Assembly (NCBI GenBank): GCA_015178975.1
Contig: WHVD01000124.1
Coordinates: 124,001 to 188,000 of the forward strand
Direction of reading: 5' to 3'
Source: Hysterangium stoloniferum
Taxonomy: Eukaryota; Basidiomycota; Agaricomycetes; Hysterangiales; Hysterangiaceae
Length of the DNA stretch: 64,000 nt
Shown: positions 11,149 through 23,412 of the stretch, in pieces
Numbering within the stretch: the stretch's first letter is position 1
Layout of the letters: every line of letters starts with the position of its first letter
Made by a program: the position numbers and the translations under genes
Notes under the pieces: model-generated
Databases searched by the model: none
What the model saw: only the letters and a program-made list of their open reading frames with translations
Told to the model about the DNA's origin: nothing

Positions 11149-13510
11149 ATGAAGCTGAAGGATAAAATCGCCAATCGCTCTAAATCCAGACCATTCTACA
11201 CCTTCGAGTTCTTTCCTCCTAGAACAGACCAGGTTTGTCCATTTTTAGACCTACCCGAAGCGAGCGTGACTCCCCACCGCGTTCTAAACTAGGGTTTCAC
11301 AAATCTGCTAGGGCGGATAGACCGTCTTGCGTCGCTGAATCCTATTGCGATTAGTGTGACTTGGGGCGCATCGGGATCCACCAAGGAGCGCAGTTTGGAT
11401 CTGGCGGGGCTGACACAGTCGGAATATGGAGTAGAGACACTGCTTCATCTGACTTGTACTAATATGGAGAGAGGCATGATCGACGAGACACTGAAGGTCA
11501 GACAATCCATCGAAAATTTCGGGACATTAGATTGATAGTTATTGTGTTCTGTAGGCGGCAAAAGCTAGTGGGATCCAGAACATTCTGGCGTTGCGAGGAG
11601 GTACGAGCCTATTCTATTTTCCTGGCCACAATTCATCCAAGGTAGCTTCTAAGATCCCCCCCGTGGCTCGGAGTACTGGATACCAACAGATCCTCGCTTC
11701 GTCCACGCTCGAGACTTGGTCGCATATATCAGGGCTTCTCCCGAGTACGCGTCACACTTCAGTGTTGGTGTTGCCGGTGAGCAGTCCACATCAGTCAAGC
11801 TATGCTAGGTGGCTTAAATTACGTTAGGATACCCTGACGGACATCCGGATCAGGAGGTCGACGAGGAAGCAGAGCTCATTAACTTGAAAGCAAAGGTGGA
11901 TGCTGGGGCTGACTATATCATAACTCAGCTCTTTTACGACGTGGACGCTTTTCTCTCTTGGGTCAATAGAGTCCGTGCAAAGGGTGATTAGGGTTACTTT
12001 TATACAATTTACCTCTCCTAAAGGATATTGTTTAGGGATTGAAGTGCCTATTATACCAGGAATACTGCCTATCCAGAGTTATGCTTCGTTCCTTCGCCTC
12101 ACCAAGCTATGTGGCACGCGCGTTCCACCAGAGGTCATGGCTGCTATGGAACCGATAAAAGTGAACTTACTGTGTTAATGCATGAACTTTTCACTTATAT
12201 CGTTGGTAGCACGACGATCAGAAAGTGAAAGATTATGGTATCGATCTGGCCATCAATATGGTTCGACGACTCAGAGACGAAGGCGAAATACCCGGCTTTC
12301 ACTTCTGTACACTGAACCTGGAAAAAAGCGTGCGCAAAATACTAGAAGGGTTGGATTGGCTTGGAGAAGTTCCGGTTGACACAGAGCAGAACAAACTAAT
12401 TGCAGTATGTGGCTTGGCTCTGTTTGTCGTCAAACGTTCACTTACAGCTCGTTAGGGGACATCTGTTGATGACAGCCCAGTCCACAATGGAGATAGAGAT
12501 TTGATTATCACGCCACACGATGCGTCCACTTCAGCGATGCAAAACTTGACTGCCCGACCGCCCTCCGATACTGGATCCGCGGGACGCGGGGAACTTAACC
12601 ATGCAGCGACTTGGGACGAATTCCCAAACGGGAGGTTTGGTGATTTTAAAAGTCCCGCATACGGCGCACAGGATCTTTGGAATGGAGGGTTGACTGTCAA
12701 GGTTCTTCCCGATTCAAGCTTCATCGACGCTGACACTAATCAGAACCTCAGCCAGAGCAAGCCCGTTCAGAGTGGGGACATCCTAAAACAATCCATGATT
12801 TGACGGAGTTTTTCTACTCTTATCTCCATTCGACTTCGGGTACCACACCCTTCTCCGCTAACCCCTTATCTCAAGAGTCCCAATTAATTATACCTTACCT
12901 TGAACAACTAACACAACGAGGATGGTGGACAGTGGGGTCCCAGCCTGCTATAGATGCGGCACCGTCAGAGGACGAGGTAGTTGGCTGGGGACCTAGAGGC
13001 GGATATATCTTTCAGAAGGCATTTGTTGAGTTCTTTGCCGACCGGGAAGTAGTCGAATGGTTGACAGAACGGGCGCGAATACGAGGCTGTGGTTTAATCT
13101 CTTTCTTTGCAGGCAATTTAGCGGTATGTTTAACCAGTATAAACAGAAATATTTTGCTGAGTTTGTCTAGGACGAATTTGAAACCAACAGCAACAATGAG
13201 GATACAAATGCTGTTACGTGGGGTGTATTCCCAGGACACGAAATTGCCCAGCCCACAATCATAGAACAGGAGAATTTCCTATCATGGAAGGTTAGTAATT
13301 GCAACTTTGTCCCTTCACTCCTGCCATAAGTGTCGCGATCTTCAGACTGAAGCGTTTGGGATATGGTCTGAGTGGGCTCAGGTTTACCCTCCAGATTCAG
13401 AAGAGCGTCGAGTGCTGGAGCAAGTGAGGGACACCCGGTGGTTAATTAGCGTGATACACCACGATTTTAAAAACCCCACAGGGCTGTGGGATTTTTTGCT
13501 ACAAAATTAG
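11149..13510 (+). CDS. MET13: Methylenetetrahydrofolate reductase
   Basis: Eleven exons join to 604 aa: 11149-11232, 11293-11496, 11555-11600, 11654-11776, 11828-11983, 12036-12160, 12210-12404, 12456-12701, 12773-13123, 13171-13290 and 13346-13510. The N-terminal catalytic barrel shows [80 protein letters not shown] and [12 protein letters not shown]. The C-terminal regulatory half shows [38 protein letters not shown] and KAFVEFF. It reduces 5,10-methylene-THF to 5-methyl-THF with an FAD cofactor, supplying methionine synthesis. Fungi carry two paralogues (met12/met13 type), and which one this is remains unresolved. Intron 8 (12702-12772) has a weak donor but is needed to keep frame. Confidence 0.93.
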
Positions 13511-13593
13511 CATCATTAGTGTATTGGGAAAATATTACACACATCTTGACACCATTGTTCGCTCATTAAGAGACATGAAGTACGGGACCAATA

Positions 13594-14173
13594 TCATGGA
13601 TCTCCCATGGAAAGGTCCTGCTCATCCGTTGCTCCTGTGTTTCCTTCATCTTCTTCCACTTCGGCGTCATCCATGTCTATCATACTTGCATCCAAGTCTG
13701 GGGCGGATTCGTTCTCTGCGTCGTCAGCATTTGAAGGCGGGCCACCAGATACGGAACCTCCCTCAGACCCGGAATGGGACGTCTGCTGTGGTCGAGATTT
13801 AAAACATGGCACGCAACAGTCAATAATGGGTCCTTACATCATTCTTTTCTTCTGCAAGAGTCTGCTGCTTACCTATAGGAATTAGCCAAGTCGCCCCACG
13901 GCTTTTTATCTCATTACGCTAACAATGCCATGTTAGAAACTCTGAAGCACTACTAGGGAACGATTACTGGAACACTACCATATCCTCAAGTTCGCCTTCC
14001 TCCTCACTGAGATCGTCTATCTCCTGCACGAGGTCCCGCCGATCGCTGATGCGCCTCGGACCTTTCCCTAGAGGAGCTAAAGGTGTGTGGTGTGGCTGAG
14101 GCGGTGTCGGTAACATAACAGGGAAATTAGGGAAATTGGGAATAAGTGTTGTGGTCATGTTTATACGAGACAT
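13594..14173 (-). CDS. APC15/Apc15p-like subunit of the anaphase-promoting complex
   Basis: Three exons join to 155 aa: complement 13979-14173, 13838-13918 and 13594-13785. The first exon encodes a Pro-rich N-terminus and an acidic helix (EIDDLSEEEGELEDM). The second encodes RGATWLIPIGKQQTLAEEKND, which lines up with the short conserved core of APC15 (human NNLVPIGKPASE followed by acidic residues). The third is an Asp/Glu/Ser-rich tail ending in SMGDP. APC15 is a small flexible subunit needed for turnover of the mitotic checkpoint complex on the APC/C. Size, core motif and acidic tail all agree, but the conserved part is short. Intron positions are certain to about one codon. It converges on MTHFR with only 83 bp between the stops. 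Confidence 0.62.
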
Positions 14174-14268
14174 TGTGCCTTCAAATGTGATGGACAGTTC
14201 TGAACAGTTGCACTGTGACAGCGCGTGACCAAATGCATCGCGTCAAATTTTAACATCACTAACGTCCC
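14174..14268. promoter_or_regulatory. Shared divergent promoter, APC15-like / unknown gene
   Basis: There are 95 bp between divergent start codons at 14173 (minus) and 14269 (plus). No defined element was recognised. Confidence 0.4.
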
Positions 14269-15958
14269 ATGGCATTTTTTTGGCAGCTCACCGGGTGCAA
14301 CAGTCATTTCAGAAATAACTGGAGGGTTTCGAAGGATGAGGCCAATAAATTACTCGCTGAAACTGTGTTTGATGCATCCAGTACGAAGGATGAGAACGGG
14401 TTTTGCATTCCTATTGATCTGATTTTGGGTAAGGTTGAATGTGTGCTTCAAAATCGACAGAACTTCATACAACTATAGGGATCGAAGAATCTGGTGCATC
14501 ACACATCTTACTCCCCATTCCCTTGAAGCAGAAATGTAGATCTCTTAACTGGAGAGTCGACTACCCTCCCTATCCTGCTTCCAAATACGCGTCCTTGTCT
14601 CCCATCCGCATCGACAGCCCTCTGAGATTGGAGGCACTCATAGAAGAAAGGAAAAATACTGCCAAAAATACAAAGGCTAGCAAAATAAAAACTGACAACT
14701 CAAAAGCGAATGGGAGATTTTCGAATGTCGCGGCCAATCTAGGAAGGGCTAGCTTTGAACATGAGCGGTGAACCAACAACTCTCCTTTTCATGATGCTAT
14801 CTGAGTATATTGATTGATATTTAAGGTGTCTCTGGCGTATAATGAATAAAGGTTTCCAACCAGGCCTTTATGGTCTGCCCGATGCTCCGTGGAGCAAAAA
14901 GATAGTTATTTTCAGCTTGGTCCTCAACTTCTGGAAACCAGACGGTGGTAAGCCGGTGGATACCTTGCTCGACGCCGCCGTATCCAAATTGGATGAAAAT
15001 TCAGTGGAAAGACTTGGTCAGACTTGGTATACAACGTGGTATTTCAAAGCAGAGGAGCATGTCGCCTTGAGAAACGTTTCCTCCAGTTCTGTGAGAATTC
15101 TATGACCCCTCCACGTGCCCAAAATAGAGCTTATTGTTTAAATAGGCACCCTATATTCCAGAAACATGGAATTCAAGCACCCTCCCTGAACATGAAATTG
15201 GACATCGGATAGCAGAGCTCCTGGATAGTCACTCGAAAATAGGCGGGGAACAAGTGCTTCCTGTTGTCATATTAGTCCACAATTACGATCGGTTCCATCG
15301 AGAACAACTTAATGCTCACGGCGTATCTAATATTGGTTGGATATCTGATATTGCCCAGTTGCTTGGATTCCAGACCCTTTCTCACCGCTGCAAGATAGAA
15401 GAAACTAAAACGGAGAACATGATCAAGGATCGGTTCTCTTCTCGCGCTAGATCACGCTCGCCAACTCGTCGAGATTCCAAAGCGTATGTCCCCAAACGTG
15501 AGAAGTCCCCGTTTCCCTCGTATCATGACCGGTCTATCTATGTCGTGGACGTTTTGACTAAATATCAGATCGTTGCGGGGAATCCCGCACGCATTCGGCC
15601 TGTTGACGTTTACAACAACGTTAGACAGGAGAAAAAACTTGACACCGGGAGTGCAGGTGATGATGCAAAGTAGGAGATACGCCACATCCTTCTTCTTTTT
15701 TTTTCACTACTTACCCTGCATTTTGCGAGCTTCATTCTAGACTCATGGAAAGCAATGGCAGAAGGACCGTCCATCGACGAACAGAATGCCTTTATTGAAG
15801 ACTATACGCGGCGTGTTGCCTTGGAAGCGAGGGAATATCCTAATAATGCATCAGAACAACCAGAAGACACAGGTTTGTTTGCGCCTGCAATTCAGAACAA
15901 TGTCGAGGACAATGATGACATATTCATCTTCAACGACGGATCCGATTCTGATCATTAG
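14269..15958 (+). CDS. Unknown protein with an RS-rich segment
   Basis: Five exons join in frame to 480 aa: 14269-14428, 14479-14767, 14826-15090, 15146-15656 and 15741-15958. I do not recognise a named family with confidence. The protein has two similar hydrophobic blocks, LPVVILVHNYDRFHREQLNAHG and SIYVVDVLTKYQIVAGNPARI. Between them lies a basic stretch rich in Arg-Ser pairs (FSSRARSRSPTRRD...KREKSPFPS), as in RNA-linked proteins. A Lys-rich segment (KNTAKNTKASKIKTD) sits near residue 125 and an acidic C-terminus (DNDDIFIFNDGSDSD) closes it. The hydrophobic blocks recall RNase H-fold (Gfd2-like) proteins of agaricomycetes, but no catalytic acid pattern could be confirmed. The ATG at 14269 was chosen as first in frame downstream of the divergent promoter. 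Confidence 0.6.
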
Positions 15959-16128
15959 TGCGCTTAAAAACAAGCGACGAGACATTAGACCGTCGCCCAA
16001 CGAACCGGAGCTCCGAGAAATAAAATCCTTGATTCATAGGGGTATAGATATATTATATTATTGCAAAAAATAATACTGAAAAAGTACTCGTGTGACAACA
16101 TCAAAAGCGGGTGAAACAACGCGAACTA
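15959..16128. other. Intergenic, convergent 3' ends
   Basis: 170 bp lie between the stop of the unknown gene (+) and the stop of RYH1 (-). A TATTATTGCAAAAAATAATA stretch near 16055-16075 is a short inverted repeat. Nothing else was seen. Confidence 0.4.
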
Positions 16129-17034
<906 letters not shown>

Positions 17035-17251
17035 GCTAGCAGGCTCCTAAGGGAAGGGATCCAGAGATGCCGTCTGAGCCGTACTTTTTACAGTCTGAAA
17101 CGCTATTGAAGCTGAAAAGTCGTCCAATATATACTCAAGCTATTGCCCAGCGGACAGACTGATGAGGTGGTCGAATCAGGGTAGAGGATGTCACACGCAG
17201 TTGGCTGCGAAGCGCCGGTGAAATTTGCCTTCTGCCACTCGCTCGGATACT
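17035..17251. promoter_or_regulatory. Shared divergent promoter, RYH1 / TAP42
   Basis: There are 217 bp between the divergent starts at 17034 (minus) and 17252 (plus). No named element was recognised. Confidence 0.4.
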
Positions 17252-18682
17252 ATGTCTTCAGAATCAAATATATCATTACGAGGCTTGTTTACGAGAGCGT
17301 TGCAAGATGCGTCAAGGGCATTGAAGATGGTTACAATGGAGGATGAGACCCAGGTGAGGGTGTAATTCAAGTAGATTGACTACCTGGAGCCGATGCATCC
17401 AATTTATTAGGATTTGGTTCATTCTTCTCTCCGTGATCTCAAAGTACTGTCAGAGGGGGTCGATGTTGCGGGAATTTTTAGTCCTAATGAAACTCTAGAA
17501 GATCTTGCAACTGGTCACCTACCCTATTTGTTGGTCGAATATGTAGCAGCTGAGATGCAGGGAAGATTGAAAATTTCTGACCAGAAGGAACGAATGAAGG
17601 CCCTCAAAAACAGCCAAGTGCGCGGCTTGATTACATATTCTGGACGAGAACATAACTTTGCTTTTATGGCTTTGTGTAGCAACATTTGCACGTCTTTCTA
17701 CAGCGATTACATCAGTATGAGATCATCCCTGAAGACGACCAAAAGGTCTATTCCAAACGTTCGTATGACATCAAGGACCCTGTGAAAAGACGGGAACTGA
17801 AGATCAAGCAATATAAAACCGAGAAGCAACTACGCAGTAGCATTGAGGCAAGTGAGTGTCGACACGACATTCCCCTTGACTGACACCAATCCATATGCAG
17901 ATTATTCGAAAGCGAAGAGAACTGCCTGTCGTAGGCTCGAATGATGATTTAGATCTCATCGCATCAATGCTTCCATCTTCAGATGAGGCACAACAAGATG
18001 ACGACGATGAAGAAATATTGCGCCAGATTTATCTGCTTATCGTTCGGCTTGTATGGGTCCAAGCACATTCTCAACTAGAAAGCATGGACCAGGAGATGGA
18101 ATTGTTGCGTAATGCCCCGTCTCCAGAACCAGAACCGCAGCCACAGGCACGGGAGGACAGAGAGACCATGTGGCGATTAGATCCATCTGTTCCTCGAGGC
18201 GGACCCGATGGTAAAGGACCACTGATGGATTCTAGTGGACGCGTATGTCTATTTAATATAGCTAGCATAGGGATAGATCTCACGCGATGCTACTCAGCCA
18301 CTTCGTCCGTTTACAATTCTTCCTGGCAGCTCGGCGTCAGAAAGGTCGAGATTTCAGGCAGAGGTCTTCCGTCCAGACCATAGACTGCCTACTATGACCA
18401 TGGACGAATATCTGGAAGAAGAAAAACGCCGAGGTAACATCATTACTGGAGGAGGGTTAGTTATATTACATCCACGTTTGTTCTCTTTTCTGACCGGAAT
18501 GCACTAGACCACAGTCGCAAAATGCACCTACACGAACTGAACAGCTCACGCTGGATGCTGAAATGGATGGCACTGCTGAAGCAGAACGAAAGGCGGAAGA
18601 GAAGCGGCAGGAAGAGGAACAGTGGGCGCAATATACTGATCTCCATCCCAAAGGGGAGGGAAATACTATGAATCGAGGATGA
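17252..18682 (+). CDS. TAP42: TAP42/IGBP1-family regulator of PP2A-type phosphatases
   Basis: Six exons join to 383 aa: 17252-17353, 17411-17617, 17680-17847, 17901-18242, 18298-18455 and 18508-18682. The helical N-terminal half shows LLVEYVAAEMQGR, DQKERMKALKNSQ, FLQRLHQYEIIPEDD and DPVKRRELKIKQYKTEKQLR, the family's phosphatase-binding repeats. The C-terminal half shows PLRPFTILPGSSASERSRFQAEVFRPDHRLPTMTMDEYLEEE, diagnostic for Tap42, followed by a charged tail. Tap42 binds PP2A, PP4 and PP6 catalytic subunits and links them to TOR signalling in the cytosol. The intron at 17848-17900 begins GCAAGTGAG; only use of GC as the donor keeps the reading frame. The GT four bases downstream shifts it. 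Confidence 0.95.
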
Positions 18683-18707
18683 CCGTTTTTTTAAAAGCTC
18701 CCTAAAT

Positions 18708-19526
18708 ATGATATATTCCACCCCATTCACCCGTCGCCCCCTGAATCTAGTGGCTACATCCATATCCAAAGTTGCAATATCGAATCAATGCTTTGCGAGG
18801 ATGAGAGAAAGCTTATCATTCACCTATGATGATACCGACCGGAGGAAAGAAAAAGTGACACTGACTGTTTGTATACACTGTTTGCCATGCGAAAATTGCG
18901 TTCGTTCGTTGAAGATAAATTGGTGCAAGGTCGGGGTGAGCTTTATTTTTTCGTCCAGGCGTTCGTATATGCGTGCTTAATTGATTTTACTCCATAGGTA
19001 TTTTTCGGTGTGGGCTTACCGTCTGAGCTCTACGGCAATAGATGTTGGCACAGAACCCATCTCAAGTTATTGTTTTCCTCGAATGGGATTCTATTTAGGC
19101 CATGAACAGGAAAATCGTTTGCATCGTTCATGCCTCGTTTTTGGGTAAGGTCTCATTTAAGAAAAACCTCTCTGATACTTTTAGGGTTCAATTGACACTT
19201 AAGTGCTGGTGCAGTCAAAGCAGAACTCGAAGCACAAAAAGGGCCCTGGGATTGGTATGTAAGTTACTGTATACGGCTCAATTATCTTTGTCAAGCAAGT
19301 AGATGCTCCGATAGCAAGAGGTGACGACTATTTGATAACTTTCGTCGCTCATCCCTTATCGTCTGATGGATTGGGGAAACGCGATTACTCGGTCCAAGAT
19401 TGTCTCGTATTCCAGTGCCTCACCACTGACTTGGACCCTGACAATGACTTTAAATTCCGTAAATTACCGGGCTTGTTCCCTGCCGTCGCCGACCGCCCTC
19501 TTGTCAATAACCCTACTGGACTGTGA
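18708..19526 (+). CDS. Unknown small protein gene, 5' exons uncertain
   Basis: The 3' part is convincing. An exon ending near 19262 encodes VKAELEAQKGPWDWY. A short intron follows and then a frame to the stop at 19526 encodes QVDAPIARGDDYLITFVAHPLS and DYSVQDCLVFQCLTTDLD. I do not recognise the family. Upstream, an ORF from 18708 could splice at about 18929 to an exon at 18998 (VFFGVGLPSELYGN). However, two or more joins are possible around 19050-19220 and they give different proteins. The TAP42 stop lies only 25 bp before 18708, so the true start may be further downstream. Treat the gene as real, the N-terminus as unresolved and the function as unknown. Confidence 0.4.
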
Positions 19527-19529
19527 CGT

Positions 19530-20310
19530 TCTTATCACGAAGAAACAAAATAAATAGAAGAGTGCGACGACAGTGCAACACATGTTACTGAATTTCATGT
19601 TGTATTATACGCTAGTTTGTACCTAATCTATCTTGCGAATATCAGAATTTGTTATTCGTCTCTTACGCATTTTATATGTCACTTTTTTTTTGATCTGGTG
19701 GGGTCTGTTCCGGTTGTCGGTTTTTGCGCCGCGATCAAGGATGTATAGTCCAGCGTAGTTTCAGATGATGCGTTTTCACTTCGCGGCATAACATACCCGA
19801 GCCCGATGATCTGCGACATTCAACTCACGACAGAAATCTCATGCGTTCTAATGGTTTGAAACTGCAGTATACTTTATTCTCGTGAATCGACTCTTTTTCG
19901 ACCATTCTAACCCAGAATCTGTGCGGACCACCCTGTTTGTAGTGATTACATCTTGGTTAGAGTTTATTCGATAAGTTTGATTCCGTTCCTTTTGTTCCCA
20001 ATATACACCTTGCGCACGCACATGCGACCCATGCTTATTGTTCCCTTTATGGAAGGTGTGGTCCAGCCCTTGTTAATCTGAGCAGGGTCGATAATAGAAT
20101 TACCACAAGAAGGGGGTGGGTTTGAAGGACAAAGGAATTGTACTGAAAGCCCGAAGATGCCGCCGGAACAGCCACATTTCCACTCCACTGAAAACATAAA
20201 AGTAGGTTCGGGACGCATCGACGATAAGCTCCTACACCCTTTGTCCGCATCGTCCCCCGCGACGGTGTCTCCTCCCGTCAACAACCACTGCGACAGCGCT
20301 ACCTCTCAGG
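19530..20310. other. Intergenic, no gene recognised
   Basis: About 780 bp lie between two plus-strand unknown genes. A minus-strand open frame at 19964-20284 and a plus-strand one at 20157-20438 overlap each other and show no family motif. The plus-strand one could hold an upstream exon of the next gene. No RNA gene was seen. Confidence 0.45.
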
Positions 20311-21289
20311 ATGCTTTTGAAGATCGCATCTGGAAATCATCTGCATTCGGAATATATCTCGATGGAGACTGGTCTGCCCGTGTACACCATACTGACCAGG
20401 TCCATCTTCTCAAAGACTCCATCCTCGGCTCTTCATGACTGCTCTGGACTGCGTCGACCCTCTGTCGCGTCTAGTCGAAGCGAGTCGTCAGGTTCTTCTG
20501 TCCAGGAGCTGAACGATAAATCCTGGTTTTATCCACTAGACAGCTTTGCAGATGGCACCCGCATTATATCGGAAGAGGAGAACATCAAACACACCTGGAT
20601 ATTGGATGCCGAAGGAGAAGTCGTCGCTGAGATTATTTTCACCGGCCCCAGTCCTACAGCCATCAAATTGGCCGGCCATAAACCAATATATGGCCGATTC
20701 TGCACTACTGGTCTGTTTCCCAGCATGGAAGATCAGTGCGTTTTTTCTTCTCGCCGGTCTGAAAACATTCTGACTCTAAGTTAGACTGGAGGAATTCCGA
20801 GCGGGGACACGAGTCGAAGACCTCGAATGGGTAGTGACGAAATCAGCATTAGAAGTTAGTGTACTATGCAGTCCATAATGTGTTTTCTGACTCTATTACA
20901 GTTAGTGACATCCGACGATGAGCCTGCTATAACGTACCACACGAACTGCCGCATCGACAGTGGTGGGAAAGTGCGCTCGACTTTTCTAAGAGGGACTGAT
21001 TTCGTCGAATTTTTCGGTCCACTGGACGAACTGTGTAAAGAAGATATGGCCGAACTTATGGGTAAGCTGATGGGCAATGTTTTACGATCCCAGACTGATT
21101 GTTTCTTCAACAGCCACCTTCTGTCTGATGGAATTGTTCCGTCGTGGTCGATTCAGATTGACACCTTATGTGTTTGATGCTACTTCGGCATTTCAGCGAT
21201 ATCACGCTATTATACGTGACAACTATATTGGTGCTGCTTCCTGGAGGCTTCGGCAAGTGTTCGGGCGAGCACGCTCAACGACCTTATAG
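20311..21289 (+). CDS. Unknown protein, about 276 aa
   Basis: Four exons join in frame: 20311-20735, 20785-20854, 20902-21061 and 21114-21289. The N-terminal part (SMETGLPVYTILT...) followed by WILDAEGEVVAEIIFTG resembles the beta-rich layout of small basidiomycete proteins such as DUF6593. The central GHKPIYGRFCTTGLFPSMEDQLEEFRAGTRVEDLEWVV is not known to me, so no function is assigned. A Ser-rich stretch (SVASSRSESSGSSVQ) lies at residues 52-66. The C-terminus is basic (RLRQVFGRARSTTL). No signal peptide or membrane span is visible. The start at 20311 is the first ATG in this frame. An extra upstream exon from 20157 cannot be excluded. Confidence 0.6.
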
Positions 21290-21655
21290 GCCGATGTTTC
21301 CGACATTTCATCTTTTCTCCGTGATTTTCAGTCTCTTCATCAGCTTCGCCATTCTTTGTTCCTCCCCACACCACTTGCCTTAAGCTAATGTTTTTTCGGG
21401 CGGAAGCCTACATTATGCAGTCATTGTATTTGTGTGTACTACCATTTAGAGTTTCAACGAAAATAGGAATATACAAAAAGATGTCACAATTGTAATTCTT
21501 TTCGGTGTGATTACCGACATAATTAAAATGGAACATTTGAAACTCCGATGTTTTAAGTAACGGCGTGTGTCACATTATTACATATAAGTTTTTTAACTTT
21601 CACCTGGAGGTAAACCCCCATCCACAGTCTTTACTCACCGTCTTCCCCTACGAAA
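21290..21655. promoter_or_regulatory. Intergenic, promoter side of the GPI-protein gene
   Basis: 366 bp lie upstream of the surface-protein gene. The stretch is AT-rich with pyrimidine runs just before the start (near 21630-21650), common in fungal core promoters. No named site was recognised. Confidence 0.4.
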
Positions 21656-22565
21656 ATGCGCTTTTCTTCTGCCATCCTCGTCTCTGCGGGCTTACTGACA
21701 AGTGTTCCAGCTATTTTTGGTACCGTGTCCAAATTTTAGTCATCACTGTATTCGGTTTGACATGTTGTTTAGCTGCGATCTCAATCAATAGCCCCTCTCC
21801 CAGTGATTTTTGGTAAAGACTTCACAGGCCTTTTTAACTTTTCTTTTTATGGTTTATTTCTCTCTTCAGGGTACAGTTCCACCAAAATGTTATTTCGTGG
21901 CAGTTCGCTAGCGGTGACCCCAATCCTGTCAAGTGCGTGAACTCGTTGGACTTCTGAAACACATTCTTTGCTGACTTTTGAGCAGCATCGTCATTTCGAA
22001 CCCTAACTCATCATATTTGAATGGCCCGTACGCGGTATGTGCAGCGAATCGCATCCATTTTCTAGACCTTAAACAGCTATGCTAGATTGCCAATTCCCTC
22101 GATGTCTCCAACGGCACTTTTACCGTCACCAATGTGACCTTAACCGTTAACTCCGGTATGCATTGCTATTTTCTGTGAAACCATCGCGACGTCTGAGTTT
22201 GTCCAATAGGTTACGTCGTTAATTTTGTAAACCCCCAGAACACCAGCCAGATTTTCGCGCAGTCGCAACCCTTCGACGTCAAAGTATCTACTAGTACGCA
22301 TTTTTCCCCAAAAATGCACATCGAACTAGTCTTCATGTTTCTTCTTTTTCTAGCGACTCCTGCTAACGTAAGCGCTACCGCTGCTTCTCCCTCCCCTACC
22401 TCTCCCGCTGTCCCAAGCCCCAGCAATGCCACAGCCAGTGGCTCCGCTGTATCCAGTTCTCCAAGTGCAAGCAGCGCTACCGCTCGCGGTTTCGACGGTT
22501 CTCTGCTCCCTGTGCTTGGTATGACTGCTGTCATGGCCTTATTCGGTGCTGTTGTTACCCTCTAA
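21656..22565 (+). CDS. Kre9/KNH-like Ser/Thr-rich GPI-anchored surface protein
   Basis: Seven short exons join to 193 aa: 21656-21719, 21773-21812, 21870-21932, 21986-22034, 22086-22155, 22210-22293 and 22354-22565. The N-terminus MRFSSAILVSAGLLTSVPAIFG is a signal peptide. The middle follows the Kre9/KNH beta-sandwich layout: AISINSPSPSDFW, VISWQFASGDPNP, IVISNPNSSYLNG and GYVVNFVNPQNTSQIFAQSQPFDV. A Ser/Ala/Pro/Thr-rich stalk follows, then a small-residue site and a hydrophobic tail (LLPVLGMTAVMALFGAVVTL) with no basic end. That is a GPI-attachment signal. Such proteins sit at the plasma membrane or wall; Kre9 itself acts in beta-1,6-glucan assembly, but this short agaricomycete type has no proven role. 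Confidence 0.82.
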
Positions 22566-23412
22566 GCTCATGAATGTGTCGGGCTTGTTGAGCAATACTT
22601 TCCCCCTGATGGACGCTTTCTCAATTGATACCCTTTGTGTCGCTCGTTCTCGTCTGTCGTTTTCCTTGGCATGTTATGAAGTGATTTACTTTTGTTGTTG
22701 CTTCAAAGAGTTTGTGTATTCTAATGTCACAAGACTAATTCGTACAAGGTGTGATAGGTCCTTCCTTGATCGCGACGATTAGTGGAACGTCCGAATTAAG
22801 GCACATTAATCCAGCACCCGTGCCAAAAACTGCCTGTTAATTCCGAAATTTGTCCGTTGCACAGTCCGGTCTCGGGTAGCTAGGGTTTAGGAGAATTAAG
22901 CTATACTTCTACACGCTTCCAGGAAATTTGACATGATCGAGAGTTGGTCAACGGAGCTGTCAGTCGATCGTTGGGGAGAAACGACGGGCGCTACCGATGA
23001 CCGTGTCGTCGGCACGGGAACCGCTGGCAGAAGGGCCGATTCTCCGATTCTCAGACAACCAGTCTGGTTTAATTTTCACTGTCCCCCCCTCCCTTGGTTA
23101 TTCAGGGGTGGTAAGCGGTGTTTAACCAGGGCAAAACCCTTCCCATAAACAAGTATGTGCTGTGCCAAGTATCTAGGAGTCCTTGATGCATGTCACATGT
23201 GTGCCACACCATTCCCTTGTTGTAATGTTGTCACTAGAGAGTATTGCCAACTGATGTCATATTGGCAAATTGAAGAGTATATACATAGTCTGTAAGAGTT
23301 GAGTCATGTACATGCATGTGACCACCCATGAGTGAGTGCTTCATGGTTGTGGATGATTGTGGACATGGTAAAAGCACAAATAAACAAATTGCAACAAACT
23401 GTGTGACCCATG
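22566..23412. other. Intergenic boundary between gene block and transposon nest
   Basis: About 850 bp. Small open frames such as 22933-23148 show no family features. No RNA gene or intact mobile end was found. It ends exactly at the first LTR (A1). Confidence 0.5.

Noticed and set aside
19964-20284. Minus-strand open frame of 106 codons
   Set aside because: It has no family motif and overlaps a plus-strand ORF and the likely promoter of the next gene.
22933-23148. Plus-strand open frame next to the first LTR
   Set aside because: Composition is atypical, there are no splice partners and no motif; probably random.
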